Source: Sphingobacteriales bacterium
Lineage (GTDB): Bacteria > Bacteroidota > Bacteroidia > Chitinophagales > Chitinophagaceae
Assembly (NCBI GenBank): GCA_004144175.1
Contig: SEFT01000002.1
Coordinates: forward strand, 186,001 to 250,000
Direction of reading: 5' to 3'
DNA length: 64,000 bases
How positions within the stretch are numbered: position 1 is the first letter of the stretch; each line of letters opens with the position of its first letter. Position numbers and translations under genes: made by a program. The notes under the pieces are model-generated. The model searched no databases, was not told the origin of the DNA, and saw only the letters and a list, made by a program, of their open reading frames with translations. Positions 26,601 through 33,364 of this stretch are shown in pieces.

Positions 26601-26869
26601 ATCGTAAGCGTACCATCATTGCTGGCTGTTGAGTTTATATAACTCATGTGCTCTACACCATTAATTGCTTCTTCTAATGAAGGCGCAACCGATCTCAGTA
26701 CGGTTTCCGCATTTGCACCCGGGTATACCGCCATTACTTGCACTACGGGCGGGGCGATGTCGGGAAACTGAAGCAATGGTAAACTGGTAAGTCCTAATAC
26801 GCCCATAATTACCAACAGGATAGATATCACTGTCGCTAATACAGGTCTTTGTATAAATTTCTTGAACAT
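23642..26869 (-). CDS. RND multidrug efflux transporter (HAE1/AcrB family)
   Basis: The 1075-aa inner-membrane proton-driven pump has the classic start MFKKFIQRPVLATVISILL and twelve membrane segments in two halves with large periplasmic loops. The proton-relay Asp pair is in GIVVDDAIVVVE (TM4), and the second half contains LIGLLAKNAILIIEYA. Length is slightly above E. coli AcrB, with a polar C-terminal tail. It lies between the membrane fusion gene (24 bases upstream) and the outer-membrane lipoprotein gene (1-base overlap). Substrates are likely drugs or amphiphilic compounds but are not readable from sequence. The divergent LytS/LytTR pair may regulate it. Confidence 0.96.
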   Translation of the reverse strand: MFKKFIQRPVLATVISILLVIMGVLGLTSLPLLQFPDIAPPVVQVMAVYPGANAETVLRSVAPSLEEAINGVEHMSYINSTASNDGTLTINVYFQLGTDPDQAAINVQNRVAQATNQLPQEVVQAGVITAKQQNSFIMAINLYSEDEKVYDQAFMSNYANINIVPEIKRIPGVGQAFVFGNKDYSMRVWLKPEQMATYGVTPQEVTAAIQDQNLEAAPGRFGQSSGEAFEYVIKYKGKLTKPEEYEDIIVRSNADGSVLRLKDVARIELGTYTYGSSDMLNGKRCITMLVMQTAGSNANEIQIAINELMEKSARSFPNGMKHYMLYSTKKNLDQSIGQVKHTLIEAFVLVFVVVFIFLQDFRSTLIPAIAVPVAILGTFFFMQLFGFSINLLTLFALVLAIGIVVDDAIVVVEAVHAKMERDHLPPRTATVSAMSEITGAIISITLVMSAVFLPIGFMKGSTGLFYRQFAFTLAIAIVISAVNALTLSPALCALFLKNTHSGSAHDKTPTGFKQRFFAAFNTGFNTLTNKYVNSLKVLIRYKWLSLGGLALATIITVVMIKRTPTGFIPSEDQSFAVMALSMPAGASLERTTQVLREADSLLRPLEAIEAVNVISGFNIMTNATSPSAATGFVLFKPTEERGKVKDINGIIEQVKQKLSTIPGGNFFVFTFPTVPGFSNIDGLEMVLQDRTGGKLDKFSGVANTFIGELMKRKEIAVAFTSFKADYPQLEMEVDNEKARQLGVQVRDVLQTMQSYFGAIQVSDFNRFGKYYRVMVQADAVYRADPSALAGVFVRNKLGEMIPVNTLVKLKRVFGPETVSRYNLFNSIGVNAMPKPGYSSGDAIKAVEEVAKTVLPSGYSYEFSGLTREETGSGSQSAIIFALCLLFVYFLLAAQYESYILPLAVVLSIPTGVLGVFLAIGVAGIENNIYVQVALVMLIGLLAKNAILIIEYAVQRRRSGSTLLSAALEAAKLRLRPIIMTSLAFIAGMIPMMSATGPSALGNHAISIAAAGGMVSGVVLGLLIIPVLFVVFQHLQEKIGNKSNVSDGNSAHLHKDGHYKNKDLNGSVMQLNSEHV

Positions 26870-26893
26870 AACTCTCGTTTTTAAATGATGATC

Positions 26894-28045
26894 TTATTTG
26901 GAAGTGACGGCTGCCCCTGCGTCGATAGGCTTGACTTCCATACCCTCTTGCAACTTGTCCAGCCCGTCAGATACAATACGACTTCCCTTGTCGATGCCGC
27001 TCTTGAGCACATAATCAGTTCCGGCCTTTCCTGTTACAGTGATAAGTTGCTTGGTTACTCTGTTTTTAGAGTCAAGAATATAAACGAATAGCTTGTCCTG
27101 CATTTCTGTTGTAGCTTGTTGAGGTATAAGGATGGCATGCTCATAGTCCTGCTGTATGCGAATCTTGCCAGTATTGCCGGATCGCAATATGCCGTCGTTA
27201 TTAGGGAAAGTAGCCCTTAGGGTAATAGCCCCAGTTGTTTTGTCGAACTGTCCGTCGATCATATCTACTTTACCAGCTTCAGGATATGCAGAGCCGTCGG
27301 CTATCATCAGTGTCGCCCCCGGCATTGCCGATTTACCATCTTGGGTATACTGCTTGCGAAACCTTATGAACTCAGTTTCACTCATCGAAAAATACGCATG
27401 CACTTCTTTTACATCCGACAACGTGGCAAGGGGCGTAGGGTCCGTATTGCTAACCAGGCTTCCCTTTTTATATGGTAAACGCCCCACATAGCCGCTTACC
27501 GGGGCTTTAATGGTAGTATAACCCATATTGATACGTGCGATACCAGTTGCTGCGCGTGCCTGCTCGGCGCGCGCTACAGCCATCTTATACGCAGCTCTTG
27601 CAGTTTTTAGCTGTACTTCAGATACTACTTTATTCTCAACAAGCGGTTCCAGCTTCTCAACCTCCAATTGTGCAGCGGTTACAGCTGCATCTGCCGCATG
27701 GCTGTTAGCTACTGCATTATTAACCTGCTGGCGGTATGGTTGCTCGTCGATGCGAAATAAGGGCTGCCCAGCAGTGACATATGCTCCTTCGTCTACATAG
27801 ATCTGCTCCAGATATCCGCTTACTTGCGGGCGAATAGCAACATCAGTTTTGCCCTGTATTGCTGCGGTATAGTCTTGAAACGTTGTCGCCGACGCGTCTT
27901 TTATGGTCAATACAGGCAAAGCAATTACCTTGGGTGCCTGGGTGTTTTCATGATTTTTGCAACTGCTGAACAATACAGCCCATAATGCAAAAAGCGATAA
28001 TAATAGTAGATACGTAGTTGATGTCCTTTTGTCCATATGTTCCAT
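26894..28045 (-). CDS. RND efflux membrane fusion protein (periplasmic adaptor)
   Basis: This 383-aa AcrA-like lipoprotein links the RND pump to the outer-membrane duct. A signal peptide ending LFSSCKN provides a lipidated Cys. The lipoyl half-motif region follows (GYLEQIYVDEGAYVTAGQP), then a coiled-coil hairpin (residues about 100-170) and a beta-barrel region (GYTTIKAPVSGYVGRL). Two nearby ATGs are possible, at 28045 (MEHM) and 28036 (MDKR); both keep the signal. The upstream extension to 28093 begins at a non-ATG codon and would bury the signal peptide. It is the first gene of the efflux operon. Confidence 0.92.
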   Translation of the reverse strand: MEHMDKRTSTTYLLLLSLFALWAVLFSSCKNHENTQAPKVIALPVLTIKDASATTFQDYTAAIQGKTDVAIRPQVSGYLEQIYVDEGAYVTAGQPLFRIDEQPYRQQVNNAVANSHAADAAVTAAQLEVEKLEPLVENKVVSEVQLKTARAAYKMAVARAEQARAATGIARINMGYTTIKAPVSGYVGRLPYKKGSLVSNTDPTPLATLSDVKEVHAYFSMSETEFIRFRKQYTQDGKSAMPGATLMIADGSAYPEAGKVDMIDGQFDKTTGAITLRATFPNNDGILRSGNTGKIRIQQDYEHAILIPQQATTEMQDKLFVYILDSKNRVTKQLITVTGKAGTDYVLKSGIDKGSRIVSDGLDKLQEGMEVKPIDAGAAVTSK

Positions 28046-28091
28046 AATTAAAATGCAAATCAACCTCGCTTTATGAACCTCGCCGAGTAAC

Positions 28092-28172
28092 AAATGACAA
28101 GTACAGTTTTATATGACCAATTCAATTCGTCATTTATTTGTTGGAAATGACCGCATTTCTTACTCATCTTTG
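28092..28172. promoter_or_regulatory. Divergent control region with three AAATGAC elements
   Basis: AAATGAC occurs at 28092-28098 and 28145-28151, and in inverted form GTCATTT at 28129-28135. This lies between the divergent efflux operon and the sensor-kinase gene. TTTG at 28137-28140 and CATCTTTG at 28165-28172 weakly resemble a promoter for the kinase. The repeats could bind the LytTR regulator encoded next door. Confidence 0.45.
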
Positions 28173-28190
28173 TAATATGTGGCTGCAGTT

Positions 28191-29219
28191 ATGCTTCGGA
28201 TAGGGAAAAACATCATAGAAAATTTGTGGTTCCAGGAGTTTCTGGTTTTCGCGACGCTGTTTGTGTTGTTTACGCTGAACGACTGGATGCTTATAAATAC
28301 CTGGAGCGCATTATGGCTGGGGCTTGGCTTCTTTGGCATCCTTTACGCCCACGCACAGTTGCATCGGTTCTTCATTTTACCAAATCTCCTGGAAAAACAA
28401 CAGCCTATCAAGTATTTGATACAAGGTGCAGGGCTGCTGCTTTTATTTGGGGCCATTTTATCTACCTGCAAAACATACCTCTCACCCGACTGTTATCTGG
28501 TGAACCAAACCACCACAGAGCAAAGCTTCCTGTTCAATACGGCAACTTGCGCAGTAAGCCTTATAGCGATCAATGCTCCTTCCATAATGCTTCGATTCTA
28601 CCGGCAAAAGAAGAAGGAGGCAACCTCACAGCTTTGCATGAATAATACGGAGCTAAATCTCTTACGATCACAACTGAATCCGCATTTTCTTTTCAACACA
28701 TTTAATAACCTTTATGGGATCAGCTTACATGACCCCTCGCGCATACCCGAACTTATACTACAGGTATCTCAACTTATGCGTTACCAATTGGATAACTTGG
28801 ACAAGGAATGTGTAACGCTACAAGAGGAGTTAACCTTTATAGAAAATTATATTGATTTGGAGGAGGAACGGGTGTGTTGCAGATGCGATATACAGTATGA
28901 ATTCAAACAAGACAAGCCGCGGGTAGATCGTAAAATTGCACCTCTTGTATTGATTCCATTCATCGAAAATGCATTCAAGCACGGGGCTAACAGCATTGAA
29001 CCATGCTATGTGGCTATAATAATTGAAGTAAAAAAAGACCAGTTGGAAATGACAGTTCGCAACTCCGTACCGAGCAAAAAGCTACCAACTGCATCTACCG
29101 GTATAGGTTTAAGGAATATAGAGCAACGCCTGCAAATACTATATCCTGACCGGCATGTACTTAAGAGATCTGTTTCGGAAACAGAATATTTGGTATACCT
29201 GTCCTTAGAATTATCTTGA
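28191..29219 (+). CDS. LytS/YehU-type sensor histidine kinase
   Basis: The 342-aa inner-membrane sensor kinase has four membrane segments in residues 15-135, a short linker and the His_kinase domain with phosphoacceptor motif LRSQLNPHFLFNTFNNLY (His near 165). An ATPase part with PFIENAFKHG (N box) and TGIGLRNIEQRL (G box) follows. This class pairs with LytTR regulators. The ATG at 28191 is taken over a GTG at 28179. The response regulator starts 4 bases after its stop. It is transcribed away from the RND operon, an arrangement common for local control of efflux genes. Confidence 0.92.
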   Translation: MLRIGKNIIENLWFQEFLVFATLFVLFTLNDWMLINTWSALWLGLGFFGILYAHAQLHRFFILPNLLEKQQPIKYLIQGAGLLLLFGAILSTCKTYLSPDCYLVNQTTTEQSFLFNTATCAVSLIAINAPSIMLRFYRQKKKEATSQLCMNNTELNLLRSQLNPHFLFNTFNNLYGISLHDPSRIPELILQVSQLMRYQLDNLDKECVTLQEELTFIENYIDLEEERVCCRCDIQYEFKQDKPRVDRKIAPLVLIPFIENAFKHGANSIEPCYVAIIIEVKKDQLEMTVRNSVPSKKLPTASTGIGLRNIEQRLQILYPDRHVLKRSVSETEYLVYLSLELS

Positions 29220-29223
29220 TGCT

Positions 29224-29928
29224 ATGCCTGCCCGAAAAGTAAGATGTTTACTTGTAGATGATGAAACAGCAGCACACTATGTGCTGGTAAACTACATTGA
29301 GCGTATAGATCGCCTTGAACTGGTAGGGCAATGTCATAACGTTCTCGAAGCAATGAATTTTCTAAGAAACAATCCGGTTGATCTCATCTTCTTAGACATT
29401 AATATGCCGGAACTTACGGGATTCGATCTGCTACGCACAGTTAATACACCACCACCTGTCATACTTACAACAGCTTACTCTGAGTTTGCCTTAGAAAGCT
29501 ATGATTTTGGCGCAATAGACTATCTGCTAAAGCCAATTACTTTCCCAAGGTTTCTCAAGGCAGTAGAACGCTTTCTTACTAATTGGGCGAGTAGTAATGA
29601 GTCCACCAATACAGAAGAGGTAGACACCACATTTATGGTAAAAGCAGATGGCAATTGGATTCGCATAGATCCCAAAGATGTGCTCTATGCGCAAAGCTTA
29701 GGCAATTATGTGAAGGTGTTTACAAGCAAGCAAAATCATCTCATCAGCATTACGACCGCCGAGCTTGAGCAAAAGCTTCCCGCAAACAATTTCATGCGAA
29801 TTCACAAGTCATATATTGTGGCAATTGACAAGGTCAAACGATACAATAATCAAACGGTCGTAGTTAATGATGCAGAGCTTCCTGTCGGCATCACATATCG
29901 GCGTGAGCTCGCAGAGAGAATGAAGTGA
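29224..29928 (+). CDS. LytTR-family response regulator
   Basis: This 234-aa regulator has an N-terminal receiver (CLLVDDETAA, phosphoacceptor in LIFLDINMPELTG, Thr in ILTTAY, Lys in DYLLKPITF) and a C-terminal LytTR DNA-binding domain from about residue 135. The LytTR domain contains FMVKADGNWIRID, LGNYVKVF, FMRIHKSYIV and LPVGITYRREL. It forms a two-component system with the kinase 4 bases upstream. Likely targets are the direct or inverted AAATGAC elements in the divergent region before the efflux operon; this is inference. Confidence 0.94.
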   Translation: MPARKVRCLLVDDETAAHYVLVNYIERIDRLELVGQCHNVLEAMNFLRNNPVDLIFLDINMPELTGFDLLRTVNTPPPVILTTAYSEFALESYDFGAIDYLLKPITFPRFLKAVERFLTNWASSNESTNTEEVDTTFMVKADGNWIRIDPKDVLYAQSLGNYVKVFTSKQNHLISITTAELEQKLPANNFMRIHKSYIVAIDKVKRYNNQTVVVNDAELPVGITYRRELAERMK

Positions 29929-30333
29929 CTATTCCTAGACGTCAATTGGGCCCAAAATTGATCGTTCACTACATAATTAATTGCTGTATTTGGTAACGTA
30001 TTTTGCTAAAGTCAATAGAAACGACTAAATAAGTTCGGGGATTGAGTTCTGCAAAAGGATATTTTCTAATCAACCTTGACGTCTGTTCCATTACTTAGGT
30101 GGTGTTATATGATCAGTGATGGACATTTTAAATACGTTTACATCCAAAACCATATCGTCTCACTACCAGTTACAGACGATTGCATACAAACTCAATAATA
30201 TAGGAGCAGGGTTTGTACCTATAGATGCACTACCACTGCCGTAGCATACCGCTATCGGGTCAGGAAAACAGGACAAATCTGTGCAAATGGTATCTTGCCT
30301 ATATAAAAGGAGCAAAAAATAGCTGTAAAAACG
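29929..30333. other. Intergenic region without a supported gene
   Basis: This stretch follows the LytTR gene. There is a weak inverted repeat TCAATT/AATTGA near 29942-29961. The short frame that begins at 30225 reads straight through the terminator and the tRNA remnant and has no family. It marks the transition from backbone to the AT-rich island. Confidence 0.5.
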
Positions 30334-30361
30334 AAAAAAGCACCCTAAAAGGTGCTTTTTT
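30334..30361 (-). terminator. Terminator belonging to a lost minus-strand tRNA
   Basis: AAAAAAGCACC (30334-30344) and GGTGCTTTTTT (30351-30361) form a perfect 11-bp stem with a 6-base loop. It sits on the 3' side of the minus-strand tRNA fragment immediately to the right, as terminators do after intact tRNA genes elsewhere in this window. Confidence 0.75.
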
Positions 30362-30367
30362 CAAAGG

Positions 30368-30396
30368 GCGGAGAGAGAGGGAACTGAACCCTACCC
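30368..30396 (-). pseudogene. tRNA 3'-end fragment (T arm and acceptor strand), candidate attachment site
   Basis: Read on the minus strand, the segment gives a T-arm-like TAGGG-TTCAGTT-CCCTC followed by TCTCTCCG, matching the 3' end of a Ser-type tRNA. The T loop departs from TTCRA and the outer pair is mismatched. The 5' two thirds of the tRNA are missing. A fragment like this beside a surviving terminator is the footprint left when an element integrates in a tRNA 3' end. Confidence 0.5.
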
Positions 30397-30627
30397 CGAA
30401 ACCCGCTATTTTCAATACTTTTATGGTTCTAGGAAAACCGAATCACCGAATTTTCCCCTCGTAAAATAACCCTCTTTCAATTGTGATACAAAGATACAAA
30501 ACACCTGTGATAATACACGTAAACAGCTTCACTAGCTACTGTTAAGTCCTATTAACGGGTATTACAATGCCAGCGCCTGAATTGACGAATTGATTAACTT
30601 CCCTGTACTATCTAAAGCCTGAATTAC

Positions 30628-31848
30628 ATGGAAAAACGTACACTCAGCAGAAAGGAACTTTATGACCTTGTATGGGAAAAACCGTTTACTACACTTTCGT
30701 TATTGTATGCAATCTCCGACAACGGTTTGAGAAAGACCTGTATAAGGATGAATATACCTTACCCCAAAGCCGGACATTGGCAAAAGCTAAAATCAGGAAG
30801 AAAAACTGCTAAGCTCCCTTTGCGTACCGACATGAGTGTTTCCCAGGAAGTCATCCTTTATGTCAGAAACACAGGCAATGCAAATCACCTGGAAGATAAC
30901 AGTACACCACTGCAACGTCTACAAGCAGAAATAGAAGATGCGATTGCAGACGTACTAACAGTGCCAAAGAAATTAGAAGAGCCGGATGAATATGTATCCG
31001 CTCTGAAGAATTGTTTGGAACGTCAAGAACCCAGATTCTCCAGATATATTGGAATGGTCAGTAGCTCAGACGCTACTCTTGATACGAAGGTGCATGTAAC
31101 AACGATCGAACGTGCGCTTCTATTCTGGGATACATTTATCAAAGCTCTACGCGCAAGAGGCCACGACGTATGCATCAGATATTCCAGTACCTATGTTTTA
31201 GTAAGCGGCAGTGAATTTAAAATACTGCTTCGAGAAAAGACGACCAAAGAAAGTTATCGCGAAAGCAACTTAGATTGGACTCGATATAAACCCACCGGAA
31301 TATTGGCTTTGCAATATGACACTTACCCACATAAAGAATGGAAAGATGGAAAAACGCAAAGTCTGGAACAACAGCTATCAAGGATCATTGCCTATTTGGA
31401 AATTGAAGCCGATCATAGAATGGCAGAGCGGATCATTCGTCTGAGAGAAGAAGATGCGCGAAAGGAACAGGAAAGAATAATCGCTGAACTGGAAAAGCGT
31501 AAAAGGGACGAGCTAGTTGATTTCAGGGAGCTATTGCATAAAGCTGACCGATGGCATAAAGCTCAAAATCTACGTAGCTATATCGTTGAAGTCGAGAAGC
31601 GGAGCAATAGTTACGACTTGGAAAATAACTCACTTAATAAGTGGCTCCAATGGGCCAGGGAGAAGGCGGATTGGTATGATCCCTTTATCGAACGTCACGA
31701 TGAATTGCTCGTGGGCATCAACCGGGATTCATTGGATGACCTAGATGAAACACCTAAACACAAAAGCGTGTACCCTTACTATGTCTTGGAGTCTGGTAAT
31801 TCCTATTTTGCATCGCAATGGAAAAACAACTATCGAAAAAAGGAGTAA
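30628..31848 (+). CDS. Protein of unknown function with HTH-like N terminus
   Basis: This 406-aa soluble protein opens with LSRKELYDLVWEKPFTTLSL, then ISDNGLRKTCIRMNIPYPKAGHW. That pattern, shared by a family of uncharacterised proteins in mobile DNA, resembles a DNA-binding helix-turn-helix (residues 5-60). A charged helical region rich in Glu, Arg and Lys spans about 260-310 (coiled coil). The C-terminal part is rich in aromatic and charged residues. No catalytic motif is visible. It is the first gene to the right of the tRNA fragment, and a 45-aa frame overlaps its 3' end. A regulatory or defence-associated role is possible but not shown. Confidence 0.7.
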   Translation: MEKRTLSRKELYDLVWEKPFTTLSLLYAISDNGLRKTCIRMNIPYPKAGHWQKLKSGRKTAKLPLRTDMSVSQEVILYVRNTGNANHLEDNSTPLQRLQAEIEDAIADVLTVPKKLEEPDEYVSALKNCLERQEPRFSRYIGMVSSSDATLDTKVHVTTIERALLFWDTFIKALRARGHDVCIRYSSTYVLVSGSEFKILLREKTTKESYRESNLDWTRYKPTGILALQYDTYPHKEWKDGKTQSLEQQLSRIIAYLEIEADHRMAERIIRLREEDARKEQERIIAELEKRKRDELVDFRELLHKADRWHKAQNLRSYIVEVEKRSNSYDLENNSLNKWLQWAREKADWYDPFIERHDELLVGINRDSLDDLDETPKHKSVYPYYVLESGNSYFASQWKNNYRKKE

Positions 31849-31955
31849 CAGTCAACCAGGCTAGAGCAATTCTCGGCGAGGATTACAAACATCTGACAGA
31901 TGAACAAGTTCAGCTGTGCTTGATTTATTATACGATTGGGCGAAAATGGACTTAG
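31818..31955 (+). CDS. Possible 45-aa protein overlapping the upstream gene
   Basis: An ATG-started frame of 45 codons begins 31 bases before the stop of the 406-aa gene, in another frame, and ends TAG at 31955. It encodes MEKQLSKKGVTVNQARAIL, then a short helical stretch LTDEQVQLCLIYYTIG. The overlap arrangement is typical of translational coupling. No family is recognised and the length makes chance possible. Confidence 0.35.
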   Translation: MEKQLSKKGVTVNQARAILGEDYKHLTDEQVQLCLIYYTIGRKWT

Positions 31956-31983
31956 ATCAATTTATAAGGGAACAAGATACTAT

Positions 31984-33084
31984 TCAGGGAAGTACCAGGC
32001 TATAAGTCGTGCTGCGTCCACCACTCTCGTCTTTTGCCAGTATATTTTTTTCAATCAAATCTTGGATATCCCTTAGTGCTGTATCCTGTGAACACTTTGC
32101 CAACTTAGCCCATTTTGCTGTTGTTAGTTTACCATAGAAATCATCCAGTAATCGATTTAGCATCATATGCTGGCGCTCATTTAAGGGAATGCCGCTAACC
32201 CTTTCCCAAAACTGCGCCTTTCTCAAAACAGCTTCTAGCAACGTAGCAGCGTTTAGTAACGACCGGTCGAGGCATCCTAAAAACCACTCTATCCAACCTG
32301 TGATATCCAACGTGCCTTTTTGGGTGCGTTCCAACATATCGTAATAGTCTTTCTTTTCACGTTCTATCTGTGCTGACATGCTGTAAAAGCGTTGCGAGCT
32401 ACCATCTGCTCTGGTTAGTTGCATATCGGCAATTGCTCTCCCAATACGGCCGTTACCATCATCAAAAGGATGTATTGTTACAAACCAAAGGTGCACCACG
32501 GCTGCTTTCAGAACCGGGTCAATCTTGGATGTCTGATTGAACCACTCAAGAAAACCACTCATTTCGTGTCCAAGTTTACCGGCAGCGGGCGCTTCATAAT
32601 GTACCCTTTCCCTACCCACGGGACCCGATACAACCTGCATAGGCCCTTTGCTGTCGTTCCTCCAGTTACCGACAATAATCTTATACATTCCACTTCGACC
32701 GGTTGGAAATAATGCAGCATGCCATCCGAATAGACGTTCTTCCGTGAGTTGAGTATTAAAATTTTGCGTAGCGTCTAGCATCATTTCAACCACTCCTTCA
32801 ACATTTCTATCTGAAGTTGCTAAGCCAGCCACGTCAATTCCTAACCTTCTCGCAACTGATGAACGAACTTGATCCTCGTTAAGCATTTGCCCTTCTATCT
32901 CACTGGACTTGAGAATTTCAAGAGTAATGGTTTGCAGATTTGCTTCCTCTCTTAACTTGAAGCCAAGTGCCTCCATGTGTCCCAATAACCTACCTTGATT
33001 GTGACGTAACTGCGCAAGCGGGGCCGATAGTTTTTCAATATTCCAGCTTAATTCCGGCCAGTTTTTCAGTTCATGGATATACAT
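31984..33084 (-). CDS. Fic-family protein with N-terminal inhibitory helix and C-terminal winged helix
   Basis: This 366-aa Fic protein most likely AMPylates a target using ATP. It has Fic_N, then an inhibitory motif SSEIEG (residues about 60-65) of the intramolecular type that blocks the active site, and the Fic core HPFDDGNGRIGR (His near 205). A C-terminal winged-helix-like domain (KLTTAKWAKLAKCSQDTALRDI) follows. The ATG at 33084 is preferred; the frame extends to a TTG at 33117, but that codon falls within the palindrome upstream. The DNA-binding domain and the 12-bp palindrome suggest autoregulation. Bacteroidota have many such chromosomal Fic proteins; in a defence island it may act as a regulated toxin. 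Confidence 0.9.
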   Translation of the reverse strand: MYIHELKNWPELSWNIEKLSAPLAQLRHNQGRLLGHMEALGFKLREEANLQTITLEILKSSEIEGQMLNEDQVRSSVARRLGIDVAGLATSDRNVEGVVEMMLDATQNFNTQLTEERLFGWHAALFPTGRSGMYKIIVGNWRNDSKGPMQVVSGPVGRERVHYEAPAAGKLGHEMSGFLEWFNQTSKIDPVLKAAVVHLWFVTIHPFDDGNGRIGRAIADMQLTRADGSSQRFYSMSAQIEREKKDYYDMLERTQKGTLDITGWIEWFLGCLDRSLLNAATLLEAVLRKAQFWERVSGIPLNERQHMMLNRLLDDFYGKLTTAKWAKLAKCSQDTALRDIQDLIEKNILAKDESGGRSTTYSLVLP

Positions 33085-33099
33085 ATTAGCCGCATTTTG

Positions 33100-33128
33100 T
33101 GCGGTAAATATATACAATATTTACCGCA
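33100..33128. promoter_or_regulatory. 12-bp palindrome upstream of the Fic gene
   Basis: TGCGGTAAATAT (33100-33111) and ATATTTACCGCA (33117-33128) are a perfect 12-bp inverted repeat with a 5-base spacer, 16-44 bases before the Fic ATG. A second short repeat, CCGCA-N5-TGCGG (33090-33104), overlaps it. This looks like an operator for a dimeric winged-helix protein. Confidence 0.65.
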
Positions 33129-33364
33129 ACCACATTTTTCAACGCATATTTTGCGGAGATTAGCATTTGAAATTTCGGACTAACTGTTGGAATTGTCGTT
33201 TATTAAAGAACTTAAATCATTTTTTCAAACAAAATTGAATAGCTGGCTAGATCTTTTATAGTCAGATGACTACACAATTGAATAGTAATAAATTTGTTTC
33301 AAATTTGGATCAGGAAACCTGAACAAGTGGTTCAAATTGTAATTTTAAGGTAATACGCCCAACT

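Noticed and set aside
30225-30464. 79-aa frame across the terminator and tRNA fragment
   Set aside because: It translates a perfect terminator hairpin and tRNA-like sequence and has no similarity to a protein.
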